From positions 5,766,001 through 5,830,000 of the forward strand of contig NZ_CP087196.1 of NCBI RefSeq assembly GCF_024749285.1: a stretch of 64,000 nt of DNA, in the 5' to 3' direction. Source of the DNA: Pseudomonas sp. B21-015. Its GTDB lineage: Bacteria; Pseudomonadota; Gammaproteobacteria; Pseudomonadales; Pseudomonadaceae. The number at the start of each line of letters is the position of its first letter. Within the stretch, counting starts at the first letter, position 1. The position numbers and the translations under genes were made by a program. The notes beneath the pieces were generated by a model that saw only the letters and a program-made list of their open reading frames with translations, was not told where the DNA came from and made no database searches. This document shows positions 1-8,783 of the stretch, piece by piece.

Positions 1-2
1 GC

Positions 3-1421
3 GGACGCCTGAGCAGCGGACTGATCACTGACCTTAATCGCCTGATGCAGCGCTTGTCCCGCACGGGCCTGCGCCATGGCGATCAATTCGAACAAACCTT
101 CCTGCCGCCGCTGCGCAAACCGATCTACGTGATGCTGCAGGATCACGACCGGGCCGAGCGGCTGGCCAAGCAACTTGAATTCTTCGGGCTCAGCGCTCAA
201 TCCCTCGACAGTGTCGCCGCGTTCCGCGCCTCGATGGTCGAGCGTTTGCCGGCGGCGATTGTCATGGATGTCGACTTCAGTGGTGCCGGCATCGGCCTGA
301 AACTGGCGGCCGAAGCCCAGATCGGTCTGGATGAACCGTTACCGCTACTTTTCTTCAGCCTGCACGAAACCGATACCCCGACCCGCCTCGCCGCCGTGCG
401 CGCCGGCGGCCAGGAGTTTCTCACCGGCACCCTCGAAGCCTCGAGCCTGCTGGAAAAGATCGAAGTCCTGACCTGCGTCGCCCAGTACGAACCTTATAAA
501 GTGCTGATCATCGACGACTCCCGCGCCCAGGCCTTGCACACCGAGCGTCTGCTCAATAGCGCCGGGATCGTCACGCGAACCTTGATCGAACCGATCCACG
601 CCATGGCCGAACTGGCGGATTTCCAGCCGGACCTGATCATCCTCGACATGTACATGCCAGCCTGCACCGGTACTGAACTGGCCAAGGTGATCCGGCACAA
701 CGACCGCTATGTCAGCGTGCCGATCATTTATCTGTCGGCCGAAGACGATCTGGACAAGCAGCTCGACGCCATGAGCGAGGGCGGCGACGACTTCCTGACC
801 AAGCCAATCAAGCCACGGCACCTGATCACCACCGTGCGCAACCGCGCGGCGCGGGCGCGCAATTTGAAAGCGCGGATGGTTCGCGACAGCCTGACCGGTT
901 TGTACAACCACACCCATATTTTGCAATTGCTCGAAGATTGTTCATTCCGCGCCCGTCGCGAGAACAAGCCACTGAGCTTTGCGATGCTCGACATCGACCA
1001 CTTCAAACGGGTCAACGACAGCCACGGCCATCCCATGGGCGACCGGGTGATCAAGAGCCTGGCGCTGTTCCTCAAGCAACGGTTGCGCAAGACCGACTTC
1101 ATCGGCCGCTACGGCGGTGAAGAGTTCGCCATCGTCATGCCGGACACCGATATCGAATCGGCCTGCAAGGTGCTCGATGAGATCCGCCAGCGCTTTGCCG
1201 AGATTCACTACCCCGCTCAGCCCCAGGACCTCTGGTGCACCTTCAGCGCCGGCGTCGTCGATCTGCGCGAAGACTCCGACAGCCTGCTGATGGCCAGCCA
1301 GGCGGACGAGGCGCTGTACCGCGCCAAGAACGCGGGACGCAACCGTGTGCAAGCCGCGCGGGAGTCAAAGCAAAGTGCCACTTTTTCATCGGAATCGACC
1401 GATTCGGTCATAACCCTGTAA
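3..1421 (+). CDS. gcbA: GcbA-type diguanylate cyclase, REC-REC-GGDEF (5' partial)
   Basis: This protein makes the second messenger c-di-GMP from two GTP in the cytoplasm. The reading frame is open back to the first bases of the window, so the true start lies upstream; an internal ATG at 45 is not convincing as the start. Domains in order are a degenerate receiver-like domain (about 120-470), a canonical receiver (about 500-860, with IIDDS, the phospho-acceptor in LIILDMYMP, and the TKP lysine), and a GGDEF domain (about 880-1360). The GGDEF domain has an intact GGEEF active site and an RKTD inhibitory I-site five residues before it, so it should be catalytically active and subject to product inhibition. 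The order cyclase, CtpL-type receptor, dsbD, aroQ, accB, accC matches the gcbA (PA4843) neighbourhood of P. aeruginosa, as I recall it. In Pseudomonas GcbA affects attachment and dispersal. The symbol rests on synteny plus domain layout. Confidence 0.85.
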   Translation, partial: GRLSSGLITDLNRLMQRLSRTGLRHGDQFEQTFLPPLRKPIYVMLQDHDRAERLAKQLEFFGLSAQSLDSVAAFRASMVERLPAAIVMDVDFSGAGIGLKLAAEAQIGLDEPLPLLFFSLHETDTPTRLAAVRAGGQEFLTGTLEASSLLEKIEVLTCVAQYEPYKVLIIDDSRAQALHTERLLNSAGIVTRTLIEPIHAMAELADFQPDLIILDMYMPACTGTELAKVIRHNDRYVSVPIIYLSAEDDLDKQLDAMSEGGDDFLTKPIKPRHLITTVRNRAARARNLKARMVRDSLTGLYNHTHILQLLEDCSFRARRENKPLSFAMLDIDHFKRVNDSHGHPMGDRVIKSLALFLKQRLRKTDFIGRYGGEEFAIVMPDTDIESACKVLDEIRQRFAEIHYPAQPQDLWCTFSAGVVDLREDSDSLLMASQADEALYRAKNAGRNRVQAARESKQSATFSSESTDSVITL

Positions 1422-1472
1422 CAAAAACGCAATAACTTCAGGCACTTACCATTCTGCCGTTGGTAGACCACG

Positions 1473-3419
1473 ATGCGCCTGAAGCTGCTGACCAATCTCA
1501 ATACCCTCCTTCTGGTCGCCGTGTGCGTGGCCCTCGGCGTCACCCTCTGGTGGTCGCAAAAGGCCCTGGAACGCCCCTATCTGTTAATGGAGCACTACCT
1601 GGGCCTGTCTCAGCAGTTTCAAAATGAAGTGGCGCGCAACGTTGAGGATTACCTGGCCAGCGGCGATGCCTTGCGCCTGAGCAGCGCCAGCCAGGCCATC
1701 GACAGCCTGCAAAAGGAGCTCGGCGAGTTGCCGCCCCCCTTGGCTGACACCTTGCGGCCCAGCCTGTCGAGCCTGGATGAGTTCAGCAAGACGGACCTGT
1801 TGGCCGCTGGCAAACTCGCCGGCGATCCACAGGCCCTGCTGCTGCAAGCTGAACGCGAGCTCGGCGCCAGCCTCGATCAGCTCAGCCAGTACGCCAGTGG
1901 CAACGCAGCGTATCTTGCGCCCTTGCTCGCCGCCTCCCAGCATCTGGGCAAGCTGTCTCTGGCCCGGGACAAACTGGTCAGCAGCGGACGCAGCGAACTG
2001 GCTGCCGATGTCGAGCGCGAAGTCGCCAGCATTCGCATTCAGGCCGAACAACTGGGCGCCTTGCCGCTGCTGGGGGTAACCACTAGCAGTGAATCGAACA
2101 CCGATGATTTCGCCGCCATGATGGGCCTGGAGAACACCGAAAAAACCGTCGACGAAGACGCCGGTGTCGCTCTCAAGCGTGAACTCAACAGCCTGCTCAC
2201 CCGCTACCCCGCTGAACTGGCACGCACGCGCGAACAGATCCAGAAGCGCACCGACCTCAGCACCGCGACGCACTTGAAAATTACCGCCGTGCAACAGGCC
2301 ATCGCCGGGCTGGAACCGGTGGTGCGCGCCCAGCACGGGCAAATCCAGGGCGAAGTACGGCTGATGCAGGGAGTGATGATCGGGCTGATCCTGCTGATCG
2401 CATTGCTCATCGATACCTTGCAGCGACGCCTGGCCCGAACCCTGACCAACCTGGCCCCGGCGCTTTCGACCTGGGCCGAGGGCGACTTCAGCCGCGACAT
2501 TCAACTGGGCGCGACCAACCGCGAACTGCATGACATTCAAGCCTCGCTCAATCGCTTGCGCGCCTATCTGGTCGACCTGGTAGGTACCATTCGCCTCAAC
2601 GCAGAACAGGTCGCCGGCAGCAGCCGAACGCTGGCCGAATTGAGCAACGACCTGCACAGCGGCGCCGAGCATCAGGCCGGCGACACGGCACTGATCCGCG
2701 ACTCCCTCGGTGAACTCGAGGCGACGATTCAACAAGTCGCCGGTGACGCCAGTCAGGCCGCTGACGCCAGTCGCCACGCCGGGCTTGCGGTGGAGCACGG
2801 CCAGAAAGTAATCGGCCTGAGCCTCACCGGGCTGCATGCGCTGGTGGGCGAAGTGCAAGGCAATGCGCAGATGATCGAACATCTGGCTGAAGAGTCAGCG
2901 ACCATCGGCGGTGTGCTGACAGTGATCCGCTCGATTGCCGACCAGACCAACCTGCTGGCCCTGAACGCTGCCATCGAAGCGGCCCGCGCCGGAGAAATGG
3001 GCCGGGGGTTTGCGGTGGTGGCCGAAGAGGTTCGCTCACTGGCCCAACGCACCGCCGGTGCCACGGCCGAGATTCAAACACTGATCGCCGGCCTGCAAAC
3101 CGCCGCGCGGCAATCGGTCGAAGGCATGCGCGCCCAGGTCGAACACGCCGAAGCCACGGCCAATCAGGCCCAGGCGGCCGACGGCGCGCTGGATAAAATT
3201 GTCGGGGCGATCCAGACCATTTCCGACACCGCCGTGCGCATCGCCGATGTCACCGCCCAGCAGAGCGGCGCTGTCAGCGAAATTCGCGATCACAGTGAAC
3301 GGATTCATCAATTGGGTGGGGATAACTTGCTGAGGATTGGTGAAGGCCGCAGCCAGGGCGAACATTTACTGACGCTGGGTGGGCAGTTGCATACGGCAGT
3401 GCAGGCATTTCGGGTCTAA
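1473..3419 (+). CDS. ctpL: Methyl-accepting chemotaxis protein, CtpL-like
   Basis: This 648-residue inner-membrane chemoreceptor has a first transmembrane helix at residues about 7-27, a long helical periplasmic sensor region to about residue 300, and a second helix at about 300-318 ([14 protein letters not shown]). A HAMP-like linker follows, then a cytoplasmic methylation and signalling hairpin. The kinase-control tip, at residues about 485-530, contains the near-invariant stretch [19 protein letters not shown]. There is no C-terminal CheR/CheB pentapeptide; the protein ends in QAFRV. Its place between a GcbA-type cyclase and dsbD matches PA4844 (ctpL), a receptor linked to phosphate and chlorinated-ethylene taxis. 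The ligand here cannot be read from the sequence. A diverged second copy of its last 20 codons lies at about 4178-4237. Confidence 0.87.
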   Translation: MRLKLLTNLNTLLLVAVCVALGVTLWWSQKALERPYLLMEHYLGLSQQFQNEVARNVEDYLASGDALRLSSASQAIDSLQKELGELPPPLADTLRPSLSSLDEFSKTDLLAAGKLAGDPQALLLQAERELGASLDQLSQYASGNAAYLAPLLAASQHLGKLSLARDKLVSSGRSELAADVEREVASIRIQAEQLGALPLLGVTTSSESNTDDFAAMMGLENTEKTVDEDAGVALKRELNSLLTRYPAELARTREQIQKRTDLSTATHLKITAVQQAIAGLEPVVRAQHGQIQGEVRLMQGVMIGLILLIALLIDTLQRRLARTLTNLAPALSTWAEGDFSRDIQLGATNRELHDIQASLNRLRAYLVDLVGTIRLNAEQVAGSSRTLAELSNDLHSGAEHQAGDTALIRDSLGELEATIQQVAGDASQAADASRHAGLAVEHGQKVIGLSLTGLHALVGEVQGNAQMIEHLAEESATIGGVLTVIRSIADQTNLLALNAAIEAARAGEMGRGFAVVAEEVRSLAQRTAGATAEIQTLIAGLQTAARQSVEGMRAQVEHAEATANQAQAADGALDKIVGAIQTISDTAVRIADVTAQQSGAVSEIRDHSERIHQLGGDNLLRIGEGRSQGEHLLTLGGQLHTAVQAFRV

Positions 3420-3572
3420 GGGTTGCGGGCCCGAACGCAACTAACGGGCAGGACTATCGCCACCTAAGCCCTTGCATGAAAACTCCTGTTTATCCATGCG
3501 GTGGTTTTTAGTAGTCGTTTTGATGCTAGGGTTTAGCGCTTCAATTTATCGAGCGCGCAACAGGAGTGCCCC

Positions 3573-4070
3573 GTGATAGTTCCAACTTCGCCCCCAGACG
3601 CATCAATGCCCGGTTCAGGAACTAGAAAAAAAAATACTTACACAATTGTCACCTCCTGCCTGCTGGCTGTATGCCTGGCATACATCGGCTGGACATGGCT
3701 TATGTCTTCCAGCGCCCCGGTGCTGACCGATGTAGTACTCAAACTACCCCTTGGCGCTAATGGCTTCATCTACGGTCTCAAGGATGATCGAGGCGGAGCA
3801 ACAGTGCCGTTCAGCTATCGATACTATGTCTATCGCGAACTGACATCCGATGAACAAATAGCATCTGAGCTAAAGAATGCCGGTCCGTTTCTCGTCACCC
3901 GGGATCCGGCTATAAAGGTCGATGCGCAAGGCTCGGTCATCAATGTATCGACCACTCAGGAAGTGTACGAGTATCACAGCAGCACGCTGTTTCGGCATAC
4001 CAACAGCACCCAATACACCCCTGTAACAATCAACTTGTGCAACCATTCCAACGATCAATCAACAAAGTAA
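3573..4070 (+). CDS. Small single-pass membrane protein of unknown function
   Basis: I do not recognise the family of this 165-residue protein. The start is GTG, chosen because CAGGAG lies six bases upstream and no better ATG exists. Residues about 1-22 are polar, 23-47 form one hydrophobic segment (TIVTSCLLAVCLAYIGWTWL), and the rest is a polar domain with a short Asp/Tyr-rich beta-like pattern, probably periplasmic. Its base composition is visibly less GC-rich than the neighbouring genes, and AT-rich codons are common. It sits between the intact end of the chemoreceptor gene and a second, degenerate copy of that gene's end, which suggests it arrived by insertion. Its expression as a real protein is likely but not proven. 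Confidence 0.6.
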   Translation: MIVPTSPPDASMPGSGTRKKNTYTIVTSCLLAVCLAYIGWTWLMSSSAPVLTDVVLKLPLGANGFIYGLKDDRGGATVPFSYRYYVYRELTSDEQIASELKNAGPFLVTRDPAIKVDAQGSVINVSTTQEVYEYHSSTLFRHTNSTQYTPVTINLCNHSNDQSTK

Positions 4071-4153
4071 GCTCGACGCTGCCCACCGGAGCGACCAGAA
4101 AAAACGTCAAGATCCGGCAACATGGGCGGCCCCCTATACATGGCCGCTCATGC

Positions 4154-4239
4154 ATTCAGGTGTCTGGTGAGCAAGGGGAGAATTTGTTGGTGCCGGGTGG
4201 ACGACTGCATACAGTCGCTCAGGCCTTCCGCGTCTGATA
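4154..4239 (+). pseudogene. Remnant of a chemoreceptor 3' end
   Basis: The reading frame here ends GENLLVPGGRLHTVAQAFRV. The intact chemoreceptor upstream ends [20 protein letters not shown], so 14 of 20 residues are identical, and both are followed directly by a stop. At DNA level the match is clear but imperfect, so this is a diverged copy and not a recent duplication. No start or upstream receptor sequence accompanies it. It is most simply the leftover end of another allele or paralog of the receptor gene, separated from the intact copy by the 165-residue membrane protein gene. Confidence 0.75.
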
Positions 4240-4246
4240 GGCCACC

Positions 4247-4329
4247 TTCGCGAGCAGGCCTGCTCCCACATTTGATCGCATTCCCCTGAGCGAACTCGGT
4301 TAAATGTGAGAGCGGGCTTGCTCGCGAAG
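4247..4329. repeat. REPIN (inverted pair of Pseudomonas REP sequences)
   Basis: CTTCGCGAGCAGGCCTGCTC at the left end is mirrored by GAGCGGGCTTGCTCGCGAAG at the right end, with about 40 bases between. This is the usual REP doublet, and it can fold into one long hairpin. Together with the receptor remnant it fills most of the gap before dsbD. Confidence 0.85.
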
Positions 4330-4418
4330 ACGTCGGAACATTCACCACAGAACGCCCCACCCTGCACACCCCGCGACTGTCCGCTATCATGCCCACACTT
4401 TCGATACGCGAGATTGTC

Positions 4419-6158
4419 ATGCGCCGTTTGCTCTGCCTGCTGTTTTTAGTGCTCGCCCTGCCGGCTACCGCCGCCGGCTTGCTGGACAGTCGGCCCAGTT
4501 CCACCCTGGGTTCGATCAACAACAGCGCCGACTTCCTGCCGGTGCGCGAAGCCTTTCAGTTGAGTCTGGTAGACAGCACGCCGCAATCGGTCAAGCTGCG
4601 TTTCGTCGCCACCGAGGGTTACTACCTTTATCGCCATCGCTTCCAGTTTCGCGCCGATCCGGCCGACGTTGGCCTCGGCGCGGTGCAACTGCCCAAGGGC
4701 GAACAAAAGCACGATGATTACTTCGGCGATGTCGAGGTTTACCACGGCATTCTCGATGTAGAACTGCCGCGCACCGATTCTCGCGCCTTTACGCTGGCCG
4801 TGACCTATCAGGGCTGCGCCGACAAAGGCCTGTGCTACCCACCCGAGACCGAGCGCCTGAGCATTGATGGCAGCGGCGTTGCGACGACAGCGTGGAGCTG
4901 GCGAGAACTGGCGCTGTTCTTCCTCGCTGGCCTCGGCCTGACCTTCACCCCCTGCGTGCTGCCGATGCTGCCGATCCTCTCCGGCGTGGTCCTGCGCGGG
5001 CAAGTCGGTGGTTTACGCGGTTTCAATCTGTCACTGGCTTATGTGTTGCCAATGGCAGCCTGTTTCGCCCTGCTCGGTGCCTTGATGGGCATGTTCGGCG
5101 CGCAGCTGAATCTTCAGGCGCGCTTGCAATCGGCTTGGGTGCTGGTGCCGTTCGCGCTGTTTTTCGCGGTGTTTGCCTTGGCCATGTTTGGCGTATTCGA
5201 ACTGAAACTGCCCCACGCCATCAGCAGCCGTCTGGACCGGATCGCCGGACGTACCGAAGGCGGCTCGCTGTGGGGCGCGGCGGTGCTGGGCGTGGTGTCC
5301 AGTCTGTTGGTTTCGCCTTGTGTGTCGGCACCATTGGCCGGCGCGCTGCTGTACATCAGCGCCAGCGGCGACGCTCTGGGCGGCGGATTGAAACTGTTCA
5401 TGCTCGGCTTGGGCATGGGTGCGCCACTGTTGCTGGTGGCGACCGGTGGTGCGGCCTGGCTGCCAAAAAGCGGGCCGTGGCTGATCTACGTGAAAAACGC
5501 GATTGGCGTCTTGCTGCTGGGGCTGGCGATCGGCTTGCTCAGCCGAGTGTTGCCGGGCCAGATCACCTTGCTGTTGATCGGCTTGCTCGCCGGTGGCGTC
5601 GGGTTGTTCATGGGCGCGCTGGAGTTCGTCTATAAACCGCCGAGAAAACGCCTGGGGCAATTGCTGGGAATGTTCCTGCTGTTTTATGCGCTGGCCTGCT
5701 GGTATGGCGCGCTCAGCGGTCAGACCGATCCGCTCAACCCCATTGGCCAACCGCGCATTGTCGCGGGCAACGATCAACCGCAAAACACCAGCAACTGGCA
5801 GACCATCACCACGCCAGCCGAACTGGATCGCGCCCTCAATGACGCCAAAGCCGCCGGCACACCGCTGCTGCTCGACTGGTATGCCGACTGGTGCATCAGT
5901 TGCAAAGTCATCGAACACGAAGTCCTCAACGATGCCAACGTCGTCGAACGCCTGAAAGGCTATCGACTGATCCGCTTCGACATCACCGCCAGCAATACCG
6001 AACAACGTGCCCTGCTCGACCGCTACACGCTGTTCGGTCCTCCGGCGCTGATGTTTTTCGGCAAGGACGGCGTCGAACGCACCGATGTGCGAGTGATCGG
6101 CGAGATCAATGCCACGGACTTCGCCGAACGTGTTGCGAAAGCAAATGACCGGATTTAA
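4419..6158 (+). CDS. dsbD: Thiol:disulfide interchange protein DsbD
   Basis: DsbD carries electrons from cytoplasmic thioredoxin across the inner membrane to keep periplasmic DsbC and cytochrome-maturation proteins reduced. The start at 4419 is preferred over an ATG 30 bases upstream because it begins directly with a signal peptide (MRRLLCLLFLVLALPATAAG). All three domains and all six catalytic cysteines are present. The N-terminal immunoglobulin-like domain has C133 and C139. The eight-helix membrane domain has C179 (FTPCVLP) and C301 (SPCVSAP). The C-terminal thioredoxin domain has the C492-x-x-C495 pair (DWCISC). The length of 579 residues is normal. The position before aroQ matches P. aeruginosa PA4845 (dipZ). 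Confidence 0.96.
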   Translation: MRRLLCLLFLVLALPATAAGLLDSRPSSTLGSINNSADFLPVREAFQLSLVDSTPQSVKLRFVATEGYYLYRHRFQFRADPADVGLGAVQLPKGEQKHDDYFGDVEVYHGILDVELPRTDSRAFTLAVTYQGCADKGLCYPPETERLSIDGSGVATTAWSWRELALFFLAGLGLTFTPCVLPMLPILSGVVLRGQVGGLRGFNLSLAYVLPMAACFALLGALMGMFGAQLNLQARLQSAWVLVPFALFFAVFALAMFGVFELKLPHAISSRLDRIAGRTEGGSLWGAAVLGVVSSLLVSPCVSAPLAGALLYISASGDALGGGLKLFMLGLGMGAPLLLVATGGAAWLPKSGPWLIYVKNAIGVLLLGLAIGLLSRVLPGQITLLLIGLLAGGVGLFMGALEFVYKPPRKRLGQLLGMFLLFYALACWYGALSGQTDPLNPIGQPRIVAGNDQPQNTSNWQTITTPAELDRALNDAKAAGTPLLLDWYADWCISCKVIEHEVLNDANVVERLKGYRLIRFDITASNTEQRALLDRYTLFGPPALMFFGKDGVERTDVRVIGEINATDFAERVAKANDRI

Positions 6159-6290
6159 TTACCCGGTCACAAATTTCGCGCAAACATCGGCCATCGTGCT
6201 GGCTATTGCATAGAACTGGACAGTCACAAAGGCTTTGCGGCATAGTCGCCGGGTTCTGACAATTGCACACAGATAACAAAGGAGCAGCAG

Positions 6291-6743
6291 ATGGCGACCC
6301 TATTGGTTTTGCACGGCCCGAACCTGAACCTGCTCGGCACCCGGGAACCGGGCGTCTACGGTGCAACCACCCTGGCGCAAATCAACCAGGATCTGGAACA
6401 GCGGGCGCGCAATGCCGGCCACCATTTGCTCTACCTGCAAAGCAACGCCGAGTACGAATTGATTGACCGCATCCACGCTGCTCGCGGCGAAGGTGTGGAC
6501 TTCATTCTGATCAATCCAGCAGCTTTTACGCACACAAGTGTCGCATTACGTGACGCGCTGCTGGCGGTGAGCATCCCATTCATCGAAGTGCATTTGTCTA
6601 ACGTGCACAAACGCGAACCTTTCCGCCATCACTCTTACTTCTCCGACGTAGCGGTGGGAGTGATCTGCGGCCTTGGCGCCAGCGGTTATCGACTGGCCCT
6701 GGAGGCCGCCCTAGAACAGCTTGAAAGACCGGCAACAGCTTGA
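6291..6743 (+). CDS. aroQ: 3-dehydroquinate dehydratase, type II
   Basis: This enzyme catalyses the third step of the shikimate pathway, converting 3-dehydroquinate to 3-dehydroshikimate in the cytoplasm. The 150-residue length is standard for the dodecameric type II enzyme. The N-terminal [16 protein letters not shown] stretch carries the lid arginine and the catalytic tyrosine, and the [15 protein letters not shown] stretch carries the catalytic histidine. A strong ribosome site (AAAGGAGCAG) sits just before the ATG. It is followed 46 bases later by accB, an arrangement that is conserved in Pseudomonas, so co-transcription with accBC is likely. Confidence 0.97.
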   Translation: MATLLVLHGPNLNLLGTREPGVYGATTLAQINQDLEQRARNAGHHLLYLQSNAEYELIDRIHAARGEGVDFILINPAAFTHTSVALRDALLAVSIPFIEVHLSNVHKREPFRHHSYFSDVAVGVICGLGASGYRLALEAALEQLERPATA

Positions 6744-6789
6744 ACAACAAGCGTAACGCCCCTGACCGACCCTTGGGAGTTGATGATTC

Positions 6790-7251
6790 ATGGATATCCG
6801 TAAAGTTAAGAAACTGATCGAACTGCTGGAAGAGTCCGGCATCGACGAGCTCGAGATCAAGGAAGGCGAAGAGTCCGTACGCATCAGCCGTCACAGCAAG
6901 ACGCCGGCTCAGCAGTACTACGCACCGGCTCCAATGCCTGCTCCGGTTGCCGCGCCTGTGGCTGCCGCTCCGGTTGCCGCTGCCGCCCCTGCGGCTCCGG
7001 CTGCCCCAACGCTGAACGGCAACGTTGCCCGTTCGCCAATGGTCGGCACCTTCTATCGCAAATCTTCGCCAAGCTCGCCGTCCTTCGTTGAAGTCGGCCA
7101 GACCGTGAAGAAAGGCGACACCCTGTGCATCGTCGAAGCCATGAAGATGATGAACCACATCGAAGCTGAAACCAGCGGTGTGATCGAATCCATCCTTGTC
7201 GAAGACGGCCAGCCGGTTGAGTACGACCAACCGCTGTTCACCATCGTTTGA
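6790..7251 (+). CDS. accB: Biotin carboxyl carrier protein of acetyl-CoA carboxylase
   Basis: BCCP carries the biotin that shuttles carboxyl groups between AccC and the AccAD carboxyltransferase in the first committed step of fatty-acid synthesis. The 153-residue protein has a helical N-terminus, an Ala/Pro-rich flexible linker (residues about 38-76) and a C-terminal biotinyl domain. Its EAMKMMN motif puts the biotinylated lysine at K119. The stop is 17 bases before the accC start, so the two genes form one operon, as in most proteobacteria. Confidence 0.98.
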   Translation: MDIRKVKKLIELLEESGIDELEIKEGEESVRISRHSKTPAQQYYAPAPMPAPVAAPVAAAPVAAAAPAAPAAPTLNGNVARSPMVGTFYRKSSPSSPSFVEVGQTVKKGDTLCIVEAMKMMNHIEAETSGVIESILVEDGQPVEYDQPLFTIV

Positions 7252-7268
7252 ACCGCGGAGAAACTTTG

Positions 7269-8627
7269 ATGACTGCGAAGTTGGAAAAAGTTCTGATCGC
7301 CAACCGCGGTGAGATTGCCCTGCGGATTCTGCGTGCCTGCAAAGAGATGGGCATCAAGACTGTCGCCGTTTACTCCAAGGCCGACAAAGAGCTGATGCAC
7401 CTGGGCCTGGCAGACGAATCAGTCTGCATCGGCCCGGCCTCGGCCGCGCACTCTTACCTACACATTCCGGCCATCATCGCCGCGGCTGAAGTGACCGGCG
7501 CTACCGCCATTCACCCAGGCTACGGTTTCCTTGCGGAAAACGCCGACTTTGCCGAACAGGTCGAGAACTCCGGCTTCGCGTTCATTGGCCCGAAAGCCGA
7601 CACCATTCGCCTGATGGGCGACAAGGTATCGGCCAAGCACGCCATGATCGCCGCCGGCGTTCCAACCGTTCCGGGCTCCGACGGCCCGCTGCCTGAAGAC
7701 GAAGAAACCGCTCTGCGCATCGGTCGCGAAGTCGGTTACCCGGTGATCATCAAAGCCGCTGGCGGCGGTGGTGGTCGCGGCATGCGCGTTGTGCATAAAG
7801 AAGAAGACCTGATCTCCTTCGCCAAACTGACCCGCACCGAAGCAGGCGCGGCGTTCGGCAACCCGATGGTCTATCTGGAAAAATTCCTGACCAACCCACG
7901 TCACGTGGAAGTTCAGGTGCTTTCCGATGGCCAAGGCCATGCTATCCATTTGGGCGACCGCGATTGCTCGCTGCAACGTCGTCACCAGAAGGTTCTCGAA
8001 GAAGCGCCAGCACCGGGCATCGACGAGAAAGCACGCGCTGAAGTCCTCGCTCGCTGCGTCAAGGCTTGCATCGACATCAACTACCGTGGTGCGGGTACTT
8101 TCGAGTTCCTGTACGAGAACGGCGCGTTCTATTTCATCGAAATGAACACCCGCGTTCAGGTTGAGCACCCGGTTTCGGAAATGGTCACCGGCATCGACAT
8201 CGTCAAGGAGATGCTCAGCATCGCCGCTGGCAACAAGCTGTCGTACACCCAGGATGACGTCGTTATCCGCGGTCACGCGCTGGAATGCCGGATCAACGCC
8301 GAAGACCCGAAAACCTTCATGCCTAGCCCAGGCACGGTCAAGCATTTCCACGCACCAGGCGGCAACGGCGTTCGCGTCGATTCGCACCTGTACAGTGGCT
8401 ATGCCGTTCCGCCGAACTACGATTCGTTGATCGGCAAGCTGATCACCTACGGCGCAACCCGTGACGAAGCCATGGCGCGCATGCGCAATGCGCTGGACGA
8501 AATCGTTGTCGACGGGATCAAGACCAACATCCCGCTGCACCGCGATCTGGTCCGCGATGAAGGCTTCTGCAAAGGTGGAATCAACATCCACTACCTGGAA
8601 CACAAGCTGGCTGGCGAAAAGCATTAA
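7269..8627 (+). CDS. accC: Biotin carboxylase subunit of acetyl-CoA carboxylase
   Basis: AccC uses ATP and bicarbonate to carboxylate the biotin on AccB. The start at 7269 is chosen because [19 protein letters not shown] matches the family N-terminus and GCGGAGAAAC precedes it; an in-frame ATG-like start 21 bases upstream is unlikely. The 452-residue ATP-grasp enzyme shows the glycine-rich loop [10 protein letters not shown] and the catalytic [10 protein letters not shown] motif. The gene ends GAAAAGCATTAA and is followed by a strong terminator. The last bases of the gene together with this terminator are repeated at 10331-10388, past the next gene. Confidence 0.98.
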   Translation: MTAKLEKVLIANRGEIALRILRACKEMGIKTVAVYSKADKELMHLGLADESVCIGPASAAHSYLHIPAIIAAAEVTGATAIHPGYGFLAENADFAEQVENSGFAFIGPKADTIRLMGDKVSAKHAMIAAGVPTVPGSDGPLPEDEETALRIGREVGYPVIIKAAGGGGGRGMRVVHKEEDLISFAKLTRTEAGAAFGNPMVYLEKFLTNPRHVEVQVLSDGQGHAIHLGDRDCSLQRRHQKVLEEAPAPGIDEKARAEVLARCVKACIDINYRGAGTFEFLYENGAFYFIEMNTRVQVEHPVSEMVTGIDIVKEMLSIAAGNKLSYTQDDVVIRGHALECRINAEDPKTFMPSPGTVKHFHAPGGNGVRVDSHLYSGYAVPPNYDSLIGKLITYGATRDEAMARMRNALDEIVVDGIKTNIPLHRDLVRDEGFCKGGINIHYLEHKLAGEKH

Positions 8628-8680
8628 GCTGTGATCCATACCAACAAAGCCGCTTTCGAGCGGCTTTGTTGTTTCTGGAG
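8621..8680 (+). repeat. Direct repeat, left copy, spanning accC end and terminator
   Basis: Starting with GCATTAAG (the accC stop) and running to TTTCTGGAG, these 60 bases recur almost unchanged at 10331-10388. The copies differ only at a single base after the stop codon and in a short stretch before the hairpin. Both copies include a stop codon and the full terminator hairpin, and they bracket exactly one gene. Confidence 0.85.
8643..8676 (+). terminator. Rho-independent terminator of the aroQ-accBC region
   Basis: A 12-base stem AACAAAGCCGCT (8643-8654) pairs perfectly with AGCGGCTTTGTT (8659-8670) around a TTCG tetraloop, followed by GTTTC. It ends transcription after accC. Confidence 0.88.
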
Positions 8681-8783
8681 GTTTCATCCATCTCTGTGGT
8701 GTTTAACTGGCAAGAACTAGCATGTCCGGGCTGGCTATAATCGCCCCTTTAATCAGCGCACCGCCACAAACCAGAGCCCGCCC

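Noticed and set aside
45..1421. ATG at 45 as the true start of the diguanylate cyclase
   Set aside because: The frame is open to the window edge, the family protein is longer, and no ribosome site precedes this ATG.
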